Part shown: positions 21,658 through 29,979 of the stretch, piece after piece | Position numbering within the stretch: the first letter of the stretch is position 1 | Layout: each line of letters opens with the position of its first letter | NCBI GenBank assembly: GCA_900314995.1 | Contig: OMXK01000011.1 | Coordinates: 1-64,000 of the forward strand | DNA length: 64,000 nt | From: an uncultured Prevotella sp. | GTDB lineage: Bacteria > Bacteroidota > Bacteroidia > Bacteroidales > Bacteroidaceae | Direction of reading: 5' to 3' | Made by a program: the position numbers and the translations under genes | Notes under the pieces: generated by a model | Told to the model about the DNA's origin: nothing | Databases searched by the model: none | What the model saw: the letters and a program-made list of their open reading frames with translations, nothing else

Positions 21658-22506
21658 ATGGCAAAGAAAGATCCGACAGATTTGTCAGTAGAAGAGAAGC
21701 TGAAGACCCTGTTCCAGCTTCAGACAGCCCTCTCGTCGATCGACGAGAAGCGTGCGTTGAGAGGTGAACTTCCCCTTGAGGTTCAGGACCTGGAAGATGA
21801 GATCGAAGGTCTGACCACCCGTATGGAGAAGATCAAGGCCGAGATTGCCGAGTTCCAGCAGGCCATCGTCCAGAAGAAGGGCGAGATTGCTAATGCAGAG
21901 TCGAGCGTGGCTCGTTATAAGGCCCAGCTTGACGAGGTGAAGAACAACCGTGAGTATGATACCCTGAGCAAGGAGATCGAGTTCCAGACACTGGAGATTG
22001 AACTCTGCAACAAGAAGATCCGTGAGGCTAATACGCGCATCCAGGAGAAAAAGGATGAACTCGTTCAGAATGAGGAGGTTATCGAGGAGAAGAAAAAGGA
22101 TCTCGAGGTGAAGCGAGAAGAGCTTGAAGAGATCGTGACTGAGACTCGCGCTGAGGAAGAAAAGCTGAAGGAGAAGGTGAAGGACCTGGAGTCGAAGATT
22201 GAAAACCGTCTGCTTACCTCGTTTAAGCGTATCCGTAAGAATGCACGTAATGGTCTGGGTATCGTCTACGTGCAGCGTGATGCCTGTGGCGGTTGCTTCA
22301 ACAAGATTCCGCCCCAGCGTCAGCTCGACATCAAGATGCACAAGAAGATTATCGTCTGTGAGTATTGCGGACGTATCATGATCGATCCCGAACTGGCAGG
22401 TGTAAAGGTAGACAAAGCTGTTAGTGTGGAGAAGAAGACACGCAAGCGTGCCATCCGTAAGACAGCTTCGTCGAAAAAGACCACCGACGCCAGCGATATG
22501 GAATAA
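21658..22506 (+). CDS. Coiled-coil C4-type zinc-ribbon protein
   Basis: 282 residues. Positions ~10-185 are an almost continuous charged coiled coil. A C4 zinc ribbon follows, with CGGCFNKIPPQ and then CEYCGRIMIDPEL, and a Lys/Arg-rich tail ends the protein. The family is found beside Nif3 but has no firmly established reaction; RNA or DNA binding is an inference from the ribbon. It lies 15 nt after Nif3 and is probably in the same operon. Confidence 0.88.
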   Translation: MAKKDPTDLSVEEKLKTLFQLQTALSSIDEKRALRGELPLEVQDLEDEIEGLTTRMEKIKAEIAEFQQAIVQKKGEIANAESSVARYKAQLDEVKNNREYDTLSKEIEFQTLEIELCNKKIREANTRIQEKKDELVQNEEVIEEKKKDLEVKREELEEIVTETRAEEEKLKEKVKDLESKIENRLLTSFKRIRKNARNGLGIVYVQRDACGGCFNKIPPQRQLDIKMHKKIIVCEYCGRIMIDPELAGVKVDKAVSVEKKTRKRAIRKTASSKKTTDASDME

Positions 22507-22514
22507 TCTGGGTG

Positions 22515-22994
22515 TTATAGTTTTTCATAGTCAGGAATACCCTCCAGGAACGTGTAAGACTGGGTGTCGTAATCCATCCTACAACAATGATGCTGGAGAC
22601 CGTTGCTGACAATGAGATAATCCACTTTCAGCAGGAGATTGTAGGCCGATATCTGGTCGAAAGTCTTCTGCTGAATTTGTATGGTGGGGGCCTTGTATTC
22701 GATAATCATCCTCGGGTGGGTGTCGGCTGTATATAATAAGGTGTCGCAGCGCAGGCGCTTCTCACCTGCCTTCAGTTCCACTTCATTGGCCAACAGTCCC
22801 TTCGGATAGCCTTTGTGTTCCACCAGGAAGTGCACGAAATGCTGGCGCACCCATTCTTCGGGCGTCAAGGCCACGTATTTCCGACGTAAAAAGTCGAAAA
22901 TATACCGTTTTGCACCCTTTTCTGTGATTTTTATCGGGTATGGAGGTAGGTTTAATCGAACCATTTTTGCAACTTTTGATAACTCAGGCTGCAT
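22515..22994 (-). CDS. HsdR N-terminal-like (nuclease-fold) protein
   Basis: A 159-residue protein resembling the stand-alone type I restriction R-subunit N-terminal domain (HSDR_N_2) found in Bacteroidota. Blocks seen are YIFDFLRRKYVALTPEEWVR, LRCDTLLY (Asp) and MIIEYKAPTI (the E-x-K of a PD-(D/E)xK fold). No restriction methylase or specificity gene is near, so it is not a restriction system by itself. It is divergent from holA. An alternative start is the Met at 22964. Confidence 0.75.
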   Translation of the reverse strand: MQPELSKVAKMVRLNLPPYPIKITEKGAKRYIFDFLRRKYVALTPEEWVRQHFVHFLVEHKGYPKGLLANEVELKAGEKRLRCDTLLYTADTHPRMIIEYKAPTIQIQQKTFDQISAYNLLLKVDYLIVSNGLQHHCCRMDYDTQSYTFLEGIPDYEKL

Positions 22995-23021
22995 CTCGGC
23001 AATAAAAATAAGCGTGATTAT

Positions 23022-23052
23022 TTTGTATTTCGCCCGATTTGCACTAACTTTG
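23022..23052 (+). promoter_or_regulatory. holA promoter
   Basis: TTTG 23022-23025, 19 nt, TAACTTTG 23045-23052. The surrounding text, TTTTGTATTTCGCCCGATTT followed by GCACTAACTTTG, resembles promoter blocks near 6.9, 25.4 and 45.3 kb. Confidence 0.65.
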
Positions 23053-23089
23053 TAGCCGCAAAATTACGAAAAAACTCTCAAATAGCATC

Positions 23090-24118
23090 ATGGCAGAAGC
23101 AAAAAATGTCAGTTTTGGCCAGATTATGAAGGATCTGGAGGCCCGGAAGTTCGTACCTGTCTATTATCTGATGGGTGAGGAGTCCTATTATATCGACCGT
23201 ATTGCTGATTATATCGCAGACCATGTGTTGCAGCCTGAAGAGCGTGATTTCAATCAGACGGTGCTATTCGGCTCAGATGTGACGGCCTCACAGATAGCTG
23301 ACTATGCGCGTCGTTATCCGATGATGGCAGAATATCAGGTGGTAATCGTCAAAGAGGCCCAAAATGTGAAGCAGACAGAGCCTCTGGAGAAGTATTTCAA
23401 GGCTCCCCTGCGGTCTACCATCCTGGTGATGTGCCATAAAAACGGTGCGATTGACGGTAGAAAGAAGGAATATGTGAAGGCTATTCAGGGGGCTGGCGTG
23501 CTTTTTGAAAGCAAAAAACTCAAAGATCGCGACCTGCCAGTGTTCATCGAGCGTTATCTGGGAGCCAAAAACGTGAAAATCGACCCTAAATCCACCCAGA
23601 TGATCAGTGATAACATCGGTGCAGACCTGAGTCGCCTCACCAGTGAGCTCGATAAGGTGATTTTGTCTCTTCCCGAAGGGCAGCGCAACGTGACACCTGA
23701 GATTGTGGAAGAGCAAATAGGGGTGAGCAAGGAGTTTAATGGTTTTGAACTTCGTGATGCCCTGGTGCACCGAAATATATACAAAGCAAACCTGATCATC
23801 AAATATTTTGACGAAAATCCAAAGGCTGGCAGTCTTTACTCATTTCTCCCAATGCTCTTTAATTTCTTCCAGAATCTCATGATCGCGTATTATGCGCCAA
23901 ATAACAAGAGTCAGGAGGCAGTGGGAGAGTGGTTGGAACTGCGAAATTCATGGGCGGCGAAAGACTATATGGTTGGCATGCGAAACTACACAGGAGTGAA
24001 GACCATGCAGATCATTTCCAAAATTAGAGAGATCGACGCGAAAAGTAAGGGTCTGGACAACCCAAATACCCCTCCAGGGGAGCTGATGAAAGAATTGATT
24101 TTTTACATTTTGCACTAA
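23090..24118 (+). CDS. holA: DNA polymerase III delta subunit
   Basis: A 342-residue clamp-loader delta subunit that opens the sliding clamp. The N-terminal FVPVYYLMGEESYYIDRI is the hallmark. PMMAEYQVVIVKEAQNVK, DLSRLTSELDKVIL and the C-terminal domain with FELRDALVHRNIYKANLIIKY and ELIFYILH follow. As in all delta subunits, there is no functional Walker A. Single gene with its own promoter and a terminator at 24155-24180. Confidence 0.93.
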   Translation: MAEAKNVSFGQIMKDLEARKFVPVYYLMGEESYYIDRIADYIADHVLQPEERDFNQTVLFGSDVTASQIADYARRYPMMAEYQVVIVKEAQNVKQTEPLEKYFKAPLRSTILVMCHKNGAIDGRKKEYVKAIQGAGVLFESKKLKDRDLPVFIERYLGAKNVKIDPKSTQMISDNIGADLSRLTSELDKVILSLPEGQRNVTPEIVEEQIGVSKEFNGFELRDALVHRNIYKANLIIKYFDENPKAGSLYSFLPMLFNFFQNLMIAYYAPNNKSQEAVGEWLELRNSWAAKDYMVGMRNYTGVKTMQIISKIREIDAKSKGLDNPNTPPGELMKELIFYILH

Positions 24119-24154
24119 TTCGGACGTTTTTTCAGATCTAGAATTTTTAAAATC

Positions 24155-24180
24155 GGCACTTTTCGTGAGTGCCTTTTTTT
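24155..24180 (+). terminator. holA terminator
   Basis: GGCACT pairs with AGTGCC around a 7-nt loop and is followed by seven T residues. Confidence 0.75.
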
Positions 24181-24808
24181 GGCTCTTTTCCCTTATAATC
24201 AGGTAGTTCGGATGATTTCGTACCCCTCAAAACTCGCGTATTTTCAGGCTTCCGGAGACTGGTTCAGAATACGCGAGTAATGCCAATTTTTCGATTTTTC
24301 GGTCACCCCAAATTTGGCTTTCACGTTTATTAGGATTTAATATTCTTGATTTTGAATTATAAATCTGTATGTGAGTTTATGATTTTATAGGTTTATAGTT
24401 GTATATTTCGGATTACAAAGTAACATTTAATCTTCTAAAATTTTAATATCAATATTCAAATATACGTGTTCGGTTTTGTATATTCATAAATATACAGTGC
24501 TATATGTAAATTTGTAACTGCTTGTCAACCAACAAATTACGCTAAAATACTATAAAATACACCCGAAATATTCGTTTATATACATCTTAAGATATGCATA
24601 TCAGCTATTATAGGGACTCTTATTCGTAAATACCTTGTTAATAGCCAATTATTTGACTTAAAATCTTCGTGTAACGCTTTGTAATGATTTAGTTCCATAA
24701 ATTTATATTTGTAATTCTAAAGCACGAATTCAGGTTATCGCACCTTTGTATTTACAAATTCAAAAACGCAAACTTAAATTATAAAATCTTAAATTCTCTT
24801 TTGAATTG

Positions 24809-24839
24809 TTGTATAATTCAATTTTTTGTTTTACCTTTG
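24809..24839 (+). promoter_or_regulatory. Promoter of XRE gene
   Basis: TTG 24809-24811, 20 nt, TACCTTTG 24832-24839. It places the start at 24893, not at the upstream in-frame codon at 24806. Confidence 0.6.
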
Positions 24840-24892
24840 TAAATCGAAAGAAAAACGGTCAAAAATGGCCCATAACCCTTATCGTTACTAAA

Positions 24893-25399
24893 ATGAAGGA
24901 TAGAATTCGTCAGATTATGGAGTCTCAACATATGACTCAACAAGTTTTTGCCGACTACATCGGACAGTCGCCTGCCACCCTTAGCAGCATCTTCAACGGA
25001 CGTACCCGTCCTACCCTGAACATCGTGGAGGCAGTAAAAAAGAAAATTCCTAACATCAGTACAGACTGGCTGATGTTTGGTGTGGGTGACATGTACCTGC
25101 CAGATCAGTCTAATCCAGCAGCCCAAGGTGACACCTCCCTCCCCCAAGGAGATGAACTTTACGGCACTGGTGGTGGACAGGTCAGTCAAAATCTGATGCT
25201 CGACTTTGAGACCACTCCTGCTACGATACCTCAAAATGGTGTTCCGACATCTTCTGCAACAAATAGTGTAAAAACTACACGTTCGGAAACCTATCCCAAA
25301 GAGGTAAAAATAATAGACAAACCACAACGCCGGATTACTGAAATCCGTATCTTCTATGATGACCAGACATTTGACGTGTTTGAGCCTAAGAAGAAATAA
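24893..25399 (+). CDS. XRE-family transcriptional regulator
   Basis: 168 residues. The N-terminal helix-turn-helix is RIRQIMESQHMTQQVFADYI and then SPATLSSIFNGRTRPTLNIV; WLMFGVGDMYLP is a common end of this domain in Bacteroidota phage-type repressors. The middle is a low-complexity Gln/Thr/Ser linker. A basic-acidic C-terminal strand, RRITEIRIFYDDQTFDVFEP, probably serves for dimerisation. The upstream extension to 24806 is rejected because it contains the promoter. Targets are unknown; the large spacer upstream may contain its operators. Confidence 0.8.
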   Translation: MKDRIRQIMESQHMTQQVFADYIGQSPATLSSIFNGRTRPTLNIVEAVKKKIPNISTDWLMFGVGDMYLPDQSNPAAQGDTSLPQGDELYGTGGGQVSQNLMLDFETTPATIPQNGVPTSSATNSVKTTRSETYPKEVKIIDKPQRRITEIRIFYDDQTFDVFEPKKK

Positions 25400-25411
25400 T
25401 TTTTTGTTTTA

Positions 25412-25443
25412 TTTGGTATTTTACCCGCTTAATTGTAACTTTG
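25412..25443 (+). promoter_or_regulatory. pyrK promoter
   Basis: TTTG 25412-25415, 20 nt, TAACTTTG 25436-25443, 27 nt before the ATG at 25471. Confidence 0.65.
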
Positions 25444-25470
25444 CACCGAATAAGCAAAGATACTATATTT

Positions 25471-26241
25471 ATGAAGAAGTATATCCTCGACCTGAAGGTG
25501 GTGTCAGTGACCCAGATTCATGCCCGTTATGTGCTCATCAGGCTCACTGACGACAATCCCCTCCCTGAGATGTTGCCCGGACAGTTTGTAGAAGTGCGTG
25601 TAGACGGTTCTGCAAGTACTTTCCTGCGCCGTCCAATCTCTATCAACTATGTGGATCGTACCCTCAATGAGCTCTGGCTGCTTGTAGCGACAGTGGGTGA
25701 TGGAACGCGCAAACTAGCTACTTTACAAGCTGGCGATACGTTGAACTGCGTATTACCCCTGGGAAATGGCTTTACGCCTGCTAAAACAGGTGAAAAAGTG
25801 CTGCTGATAGGTGGTGGCGTGGGGGTCGCTCCCCTGCTTTATATGGGTGCAGCGATGAAACAGGCAGGGATCGAACCAACCTTTCTGCTAGGTGCCAGAA
25901 CAGCGCAAGATCTGTTGCTGACAGATGAATTTAATAAGTACGGGCGCGTGTATGTGACCACAGAAGACGGTTCTGAGGGGGAAAAGGGCTTTGTGACGAA
26001 CCATCATATCCTTACCCAGGAGACGTTTGACCGTATCAGTACTTGTGGTCCTACCCCCATGATGAAGGCTGTAGCGCGACTTGCCAAAGCCAAGGGCATT
26101 GCCTGTGAGGCTTCGTTGGAAAACCTCATGGCCTGTGGGCTTGGGGCCTGTCTCTGTTGTGTGGAGAAGACCGTTGACGGCAATGTGTGTGTGTGCAAGG
26201 ATGGACCGGTGTTTAATATCCAAAGCCTGCTTTGGGACTAA
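25471..26241 (+). CDS. pyrK: Dihydroorotate dehydrogenase B electron-transfer subunit
   Basis: 256 residues. This subunit passes electrons from PyrD to NAD+. The FAD motif is FLRRPISINYVD and the NAD-binding motif is VLLIGGGVGVAPLLYMG. The [2Fe-2S] cluster Cys residues are in the C-terminal CGLGACLCCVEK plus a later Cys in VCVCKDGPVF. ATG 25471 is preferred over an upstream TTG that overlaps the promoter. It is followed by pyrD with a 12-nt gap. Confidence 0.93.
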   Translation: MKKYILDLKVVSVTQIHARYVLIRLTDDNPLPEMLPGQFVEVRVDGSASTFLRRPISINYVDRTLNELWLLVATVGDGTRKLATLQAGDTLNCVLPLGNGFTPAKTGEKVLLIGGGVGVAPLLYMGAAMKQAGIEPTFLLGARTAQDLLLTDEFNKYGRVYVTTEDGSEGEKGFVTNHHILTQETFDRISTCGPTPMMKAVARLAKAKGIACEASLENLMACGLGACLCCVEKTVDGNVCVCKDGPVFNIQSLLWD

Positions 26242-26253
26242 TTGAGAAGTGTT

Positions 26254-27162
26254 ATGGCAGATTTAAGCGTAAAATTAGGTGCGCTGGCACTGAAAAACCC
26301 TGTGATGACAGCCTCTGGCACCTTTGGCTATGGGTTGGAGTTTGCTGATTTTATGCCCCTCGACGGTATTGGAGGCATCATTGTGAAAGGTACCACCCTG
26401 CATCCCCGACAGGGTAATGACTATCCCCGCATGGTGGAGACTGCACAGGGGATGCTCAATTGTGTGGGGCTCCAGAACAAAGGCGTGGACTATTTCTGTG
26501 AACATATCTATCCTCAGATCAAGACGATTGACACGAACATGATCGTGAATGTAAGTGGTTCATCACCAGAGGATTATGCAGTCTGTGCAGCGCGTATAGA
26601 TGCACTGGAGAAGATTCCCGCCATCGAACTGAATATCTCCTGTCCGAATGTGAAGGATGGTGGTATGGCTTTCGGTGTGACTTGTGCCGGTGCTGCAAGT
26701 GTGGTGAAAGCCGTCAGGAAGGCTTATCATAAGACGCTGATCGTAAAACTCTCACCGAATGTGACGGATATTGCCGAGATTGCCCGTGCTGTGGAGGCTG
26801 AAGGTGCTGACAGCGTATCGCTGATCAACACGCTGATGGGCATGGCCATCGATATCGAGAAACGCAAGACCCTGTTGAGCATCAATACGGGTGGACTGAG
26901 TGGTCCTGCTGTGAAACCCGTTGCCCTGCGCATGGTGTGGCAGGTAGCGAAGGCTGTGAAGATTCCCGTCGTGGGACTGGGGGGCATTGCTTCGGCGAAA
27001 GATGCCATCGAGTTTCTGATGGCTGGGGCTACAGCCATCGAGATTGGTACGGCGAATTTCCTGGATCCGGCTATCTCGATTAAGGTTCGCGATGGGATTA
27101 ACGAGTGGCTTGACAGTCATGGGTGCCAGTCTGTACAGGAAATCATTGGTGTGATCAGTTGA
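26254..27162 (+). CDS. pyrD: Dihydroorotate dehydrogenase B catalytic subunit
   Basis: 302 residues. This class 1B enzyme oxidises dihydroorotate to orotate in pyrimidine synthesis. FMN-barrel motifs are [42 protein letters not shown] (catalytic Cys of class 1B) and [23 protein letters not shown] 26254 is chosen over TTG 26242. Forms the heterotetramer with the upstream PyrK. The operon ends at the hairpin repeats after 27180. Confidence 0.95.
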   Translation: MADLSVKLGALALKNPVMTASGTFGYGLEFADFMPLDGIGGIIVKGTTLHPRQGNDYPRMVETAQGMLNCVGLQNKGVDYFCEHIYPQIKTIDTNMIVNVSGSSPEDYAVCAARIDALEKIPAIELNISCPNVKDGGMAFGVTCAGAASVVKAVRKAYHKTLIVKLSPNVTDIAEIARAVEAEGADSVSLINTLMGMAIDIEKRKTLLSINTGGLSGPAVKPVALRMVWQVAKAVKIPVVGLGGIASAKDAIEFLMAGATAIEIGTANFLDPAISIKVRDGINEWLDSHGCQSVQEIIGVIS

Positions 27163-27180
27163 TCGCACCTTTTTTATGGG

Positions 27181-27322
27181 TAAAATTTGAGGGCTGGCAA
27201 TCGCCAGCCAGCCTCTGCCGAGGCTGTTTACCGTATAAAATTTGAGGGCTGGCAATCGCCAGCCAGCCTCTGCCGAGGCTGTTTACCGTATAAAATTTGA
27301 GGGCTGGCAATCGCCAGCCCTC
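27181..27322. repeat. 2.5 copies of a 55-bp hairpin-bearing tandem repeat
   Basis: Two exact 55-bp units (27181-27235, 27236-27290) start with TAAAATTTGAGGGCTGGCAA, and a third truncated unit begins at 27291. Each contains GGCTGGC-AATC-GCCAGCC plus a second small stem (GCCTCTGCCGAGGC). The last copy ends as a longer perfect hairpin (27299-27308 with 27313-27322). It occupies the gap between the convergent pyrD and aroC genes. Confidence 0.9.
27299..27322. terminator. Hairpin at the end of the 55-bp repeats
   Basis: GAGGGCTGGC pairs perfectly with GCCAGCCCTC around AATC. It lies between converging genes, is GC-rich, and has no clear T-run, so the terminator role is inferred from position. Confidence 0.45.
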
Positions 27323-27461
27323 AACCAACACAAAAACTAAACTAGACTTAACTAAAGCATATCGGGATTTATCACAAACCCCTAAATGCGATGCAAAAAT
27401 ACTATTTCTTTTTCAAACGACCAAATTTTAGACACATTATTTAACACTTTAAACGAATTTT

Positions 27462-28538
27462 CTATAAATGTAGAGCGTTTTTCAGAAAAATATGGTCTAA
27501 AATTGTCATTGCAGCCATTGCTTCGACCACTGGCACAGCCCTGGGCAAAACACAGGGGTCATGACGTCCCTGAGCAGTGAAAGTTGTCTGCTGTCCATCC
27601 TTGTCTACTGTCTCCTGTTCGGTGAGAATGGTGGCTACCGGTTTGAAAGCCACCCGGAAATAGATGTCCTGACCGTTGGAGATGCCTCCTTGGATACCGC
27701 CACTGTTGTTTGTGCGGGTGGTTATATGCCCGTTTTCGTTGATAAACACATCGTTCTGCTGGGAACCTCTGGTAGTGACGCCGTCGAAGCCTGCTCCATA
27801 TTCGAATCCCTTGACCGCATTGATGCTGAGCATGGCATGGCCCAAGGCAGCATGCAACTTGTCGAATTCTGGTTCGCCTACACCAGTTGGACAGCCTTGT
27901 ATCACACAAGTGATAATGCCTCCGATCGTGTCGCCTTCGGCCTTCACCCGGGTGATGAGTGCCTCCATGGCCTGCGCTTTTTCAGGGTCAGGACAACGTA
28001 CGGCATTCGACTCTGTCAGCGAGAGGTCATAGCGGTGATAATCCTTGTCCAGGGCGATATCGCCCACCTGTGACGTGTAGGCCTGGATGGTGATGCCCAT
28101 CTGGCGGAGCACCAGTTTGGCCAGGGCACCTCCCACACAACGGCTGATGGTAATGCGTGCCGATGATCTGCCACCGCCACGATGGTCACGGATCCCGTAT
28201 TTCTCCTGATAGGTGAAGTCGGCATGGGATGGCCGGAACAAGTGGCGCAGGTTATCATAGTCCTGAGAATGCTGGTTTGCATTCCTGACAATAAAACCGA
28301 TGGGACTGCCTGTCGACTTGCCTTCGAAGACACCGCTCAGCAGTTCCACTCTGTCTGCTTCCTTCCGGGATGTGGTGAGCTTGCTCTGTCCTGGTCTGCG
28401 CCTGTCGAGTTCCTGCTGGATGAAGTCCAGATCGATGTCTATGCCTGCCGGCATACCGTCAACCACACCGCCAATGGCTTCGCCATGACTCTCGCCGAAG
28501 GTTGTCAGCGTGAAGATGTTTCCGAACGTGTTACGCAT
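27462..28538 (-). CDS. aroC: Chorismate synthase
   Basis: 358 residues. The enzyme converts 5-enolpyruvylshikimate-3-phosphate to chorismate with reduced FMN. Signatures are [19 protein letters not shown] at the N-terminus, [20 protein letters not shown] and [10 protein letters not shown] (flavin and substrate binding), and the C-terminal [18 protein letters not shown]. Length is normal. It follows slyD by 21 nt on the same strand, so both are probably transcribed from the slyD promoter. Confidence 0.96.
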   Translation of the reverse strand: MRNTFGNIFTLTTFGESHGEAIGGVVDGMPAGIDIDLDFIQQELDRRRPGQSKLTTSRKEADRVELLSGVFEGKSTGSPIGFIVRNANQHSQDYDNLRHLFRPSHADFTYQEKYGIRDHRGGGRSSARITISRCVGGALAKLVLRQMGITIQAYTSQVGDIALDKDYHRYDLSLTESNAVRCPDPEKAQAMEALITRVKAEGDTIGGIITCVIQGCPTGVGEPEFDKLHAALGHAMLSINAVKGFEYGAGFDGVTTRGSQQNDVFINENGHITTRTNNSGGIQGGISNGQDIYFRVAFKPVATILTEQETVDKDGQQTTFTAQGRHDPCVLPRAVPVVEAMAAMTILDHIFLKNALHL

Positions 28539-28559
28539 CTGTGTTGGTGGGTTAGGGGA

Positions 28560-29177
28560 TTAATGATGGCAATGCCCGCAGCCACAGCCATCGCCGTGCT
28601 CGTGGTGGTGATCGCAGCCCTCGTGATCACAGCCTTCGTGATCACAGCCTTCGCCATGATGATGGCCACAGCCCGCACAGCCGCCTGTCAGGTGCTTGAT
28701 GAGGTGCTGTACCTCTTCTTCCGTGGCCTCGCGGTTCTCCACCACCTTACCGGTGAAGTTCAGGGTCTTGCCTGCCAACGGATGGTTGGTATCGATGGTC
28801 ACACCGTCTTCTTCAATCTTGATGACCTTTGCCATGAAATGCTGGTCCTCATTGTCCATCAGGGTAATGACTGCCCCCTCGTAGATATTCTCGTGGTCGA
28901 AATGGCCGTTGATCGTAAAGATGCCACGGTCGATTTTATGCATGCCCTGCGGCTCGTAGTTGCCAAAAGCATCCTCCGGCTGCAGGATAAAGTCGAAAGT
29001 ATCGCCTTTTGCCAGGCCCATCACCTTCTGTTCGAATGCGTCGAGTGCTATGCCAAAACCAGTGATAAACTCAAAGGGTTTCTCCTCGCCAGTCTGCTCC
29101 TCCAGGTTCTTCTGTCCGTCAGTAACCGTGTAAAGCTGGTAGATTACCGACATGAATCTGTTATTTTTCTGCTCCAT
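28560..29177 (-). CDS. slyD: FKBP-type peptidyl-prolyl isomerase, SlyD-like with metal-binding tail
   Basis: About 205 residues. The FKBP domain with the IF chaperone insert is recognised by FEFITGFGIALDAFEQKVMG, DFILQPEDAFGNYEPQG and NHPLAGKTLNFTGKVVE. The last 40 residues are a His/Cys/Asp-rich tail with repeated CDHEG units (GCDHEGCDHEGCDHHHEHG), fitting a nickel or zinc-binding role. The start at 29177 is chosen because the frame upstream enters the promoter (29213-29245). Confidence 0.9.
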   Translation of the reverse strand: MEQKNNRFMSVIYQLYTVTDGQKNLEEQTGEEKPFEFITGFGIALDAFEQKVMGLAKGDTFDFILQPEDAFGNYEPQGMHKIDRGIFTINGHFDHENIYEGAVITLMDNEDQHFMAKVIKIEEDGVTIDTNHPLAGKTLNFTGKVVENREATEEEVQHLIKHLTGGCAGCGHHHGEGCDHEGCDHEGCDHHHEHGDGCGCGHCHH

Positions 29178-29212
29178 ATACCTTATTATATATAATGTAA
29201 TTTTAATCGGCT

Positions 29213-29245
29213 GCAAAATTACGAAAAAAGGCTTTAACTACCAAA
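29213..29245 (-). promoter_or_regulatory. slyD-aroC promoter
   Basis: TTTG (29245 to 29242), 21 nt, TAATTTTG (29220 to 29213) on the minus strand. Confidence 0.6.
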
Positions 29246-29330
29246 TTTAATTGAATATTTCCTAATTTCTACGATTCTTTGACTTGCGTCAACAAAAGGG
29301 CTGTTATCGCACACAATTACGTTAAAAAGC

Positions 29331-29361
29331 TTGTGAGGTTGCAAAAATCGCCGTACCTTTG
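29331..29361 (+). promoter_or_regulatory. Promoter of small secreted protein gene
   Basis: TTG 29331-29333, 20 nt, TACCTTTG 29354-29361. The start codon is 119 nt downstream, leaving an unusually long leader. Confidence 0.6.
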
Positions 29362-29364
29362 CAG

Positions 29365-29479
29365 CGTCAAAAGTAATAAAACCCCGTTAATCGGGAGATG
29401 GCGAAAGCCACAGGATAACATTATTAAAGTAGGACGGCTTAACACACCGGTCCGAGTAAAGTAAAGAAAGGGTAAAAAG
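29365..29479 (+). promoter_or_regulatory. Structured 5' leader
   Basis: The roughly 115-nt untranslated region contains at least two compact hairpins: CCCG-TTAAT-CGGG (29383-29395) and TGGC-GAAA-GCCA (29399-29410) with a GNRA tetraloop, and a weaker CGG/CCG pairing after 29430. It does not match a riboswitch I know. It may control stability or translation of the following secreted protein. Confidence 0.35.
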
Positions 29480-29842
29480 ATGAAAAAGATGATTTTGACA
29501 CTTGTAGCAATGCTGAGTATGACAACTGCATTTGCTGAAGGAGAGACTGCAAACACGATGAACAGTGTAGAGGCTTACGAGTTGAACATCAATATGAATA
29601 AGCTCTCTGCAGCTCTTGACCTGGCCAACGACCAGAAGGAAGCAGTAGCTGACATCCATCACACATTTGCTTCTGAGCTGATGTTCGCTGCTCAGTACGG
29701 CAACAATGACCGCAAGGCGCTTGTAGCCCGTGCTATCGACAACGACGTGAAGTGGATGCGCTATGTACTTAACGACAAGCAGATGCACACTTATCTGAAA
29801 CTGCTGAACGCCACAATCAACAACCGTGGTCTGAACAAGTAA
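29480..29842 (+). CDS. Small secreted protein of unknown function
   Basis: 120 residues with a Sec signal peptide (MKKMILTLVAMLSMTTAFA, cut after AFA). The mature part is helical and alanine-rich, with NKLSAALDLANDQKEAVADI and RYVLNDKQMHTYLKLLN. The repeat of D-K-Q and leucine spacing resembles small periplasmic helical proteins, but I do not recognise a named family. Ends in a clear terminator, so it is monocistronic. Long structured leader upstream. Confidence 0.65.
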   Translation: MKKMILTLVAMLSMTTAFAEGETANTMNSVEAYELNINMNKLSAALDLANDQKEAVADIHHTFASELMFAAQYGNNDRKALVARAIDNDVKWMRYVLNDKQMHTYLKLLNATINNRGLNK

Positions 29843-29877
29843 AAAAAGAGAATTAGTTATTATTAGTTATGAGAAGG

Positions 29878-29907
29878 GGCATTCCATGAGGAATGCCTCT
29901 ATTTTTT
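29878..29907. terminator. Terminator after secreted-protein gene
   Basis: GGCATTCC-ATGA-GGAATGCC, a perfect 8-bp stem, followed by TCTATTTTTTT. Confidence 0.85.
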
Positions 29908-29979
29908 TGTGCCGATAAATTTGTAAGTTTCAGATTTTTTTGCTTACTTTGCACTCAGAAAACCTCAATTAATAAAGAA

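Larger units (their letters stand above)
24119..24892. other. 774-bp AT-rich non-coding spacer
   Basis: No gene of any size is convincing here. After the holA terminator there is an 11-bp perfect inverted repeat (ACTCGCGTATT at 24232-24242 and its complement at 24268-24278), then about 500 bp of very AT-rich DNA. Several isolated -7-like boxes occur (for example TATATTTG near 24710), and the XRE promoter is at the right end. It could hold an unrecognised small RNA. Confidence 0.45.
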
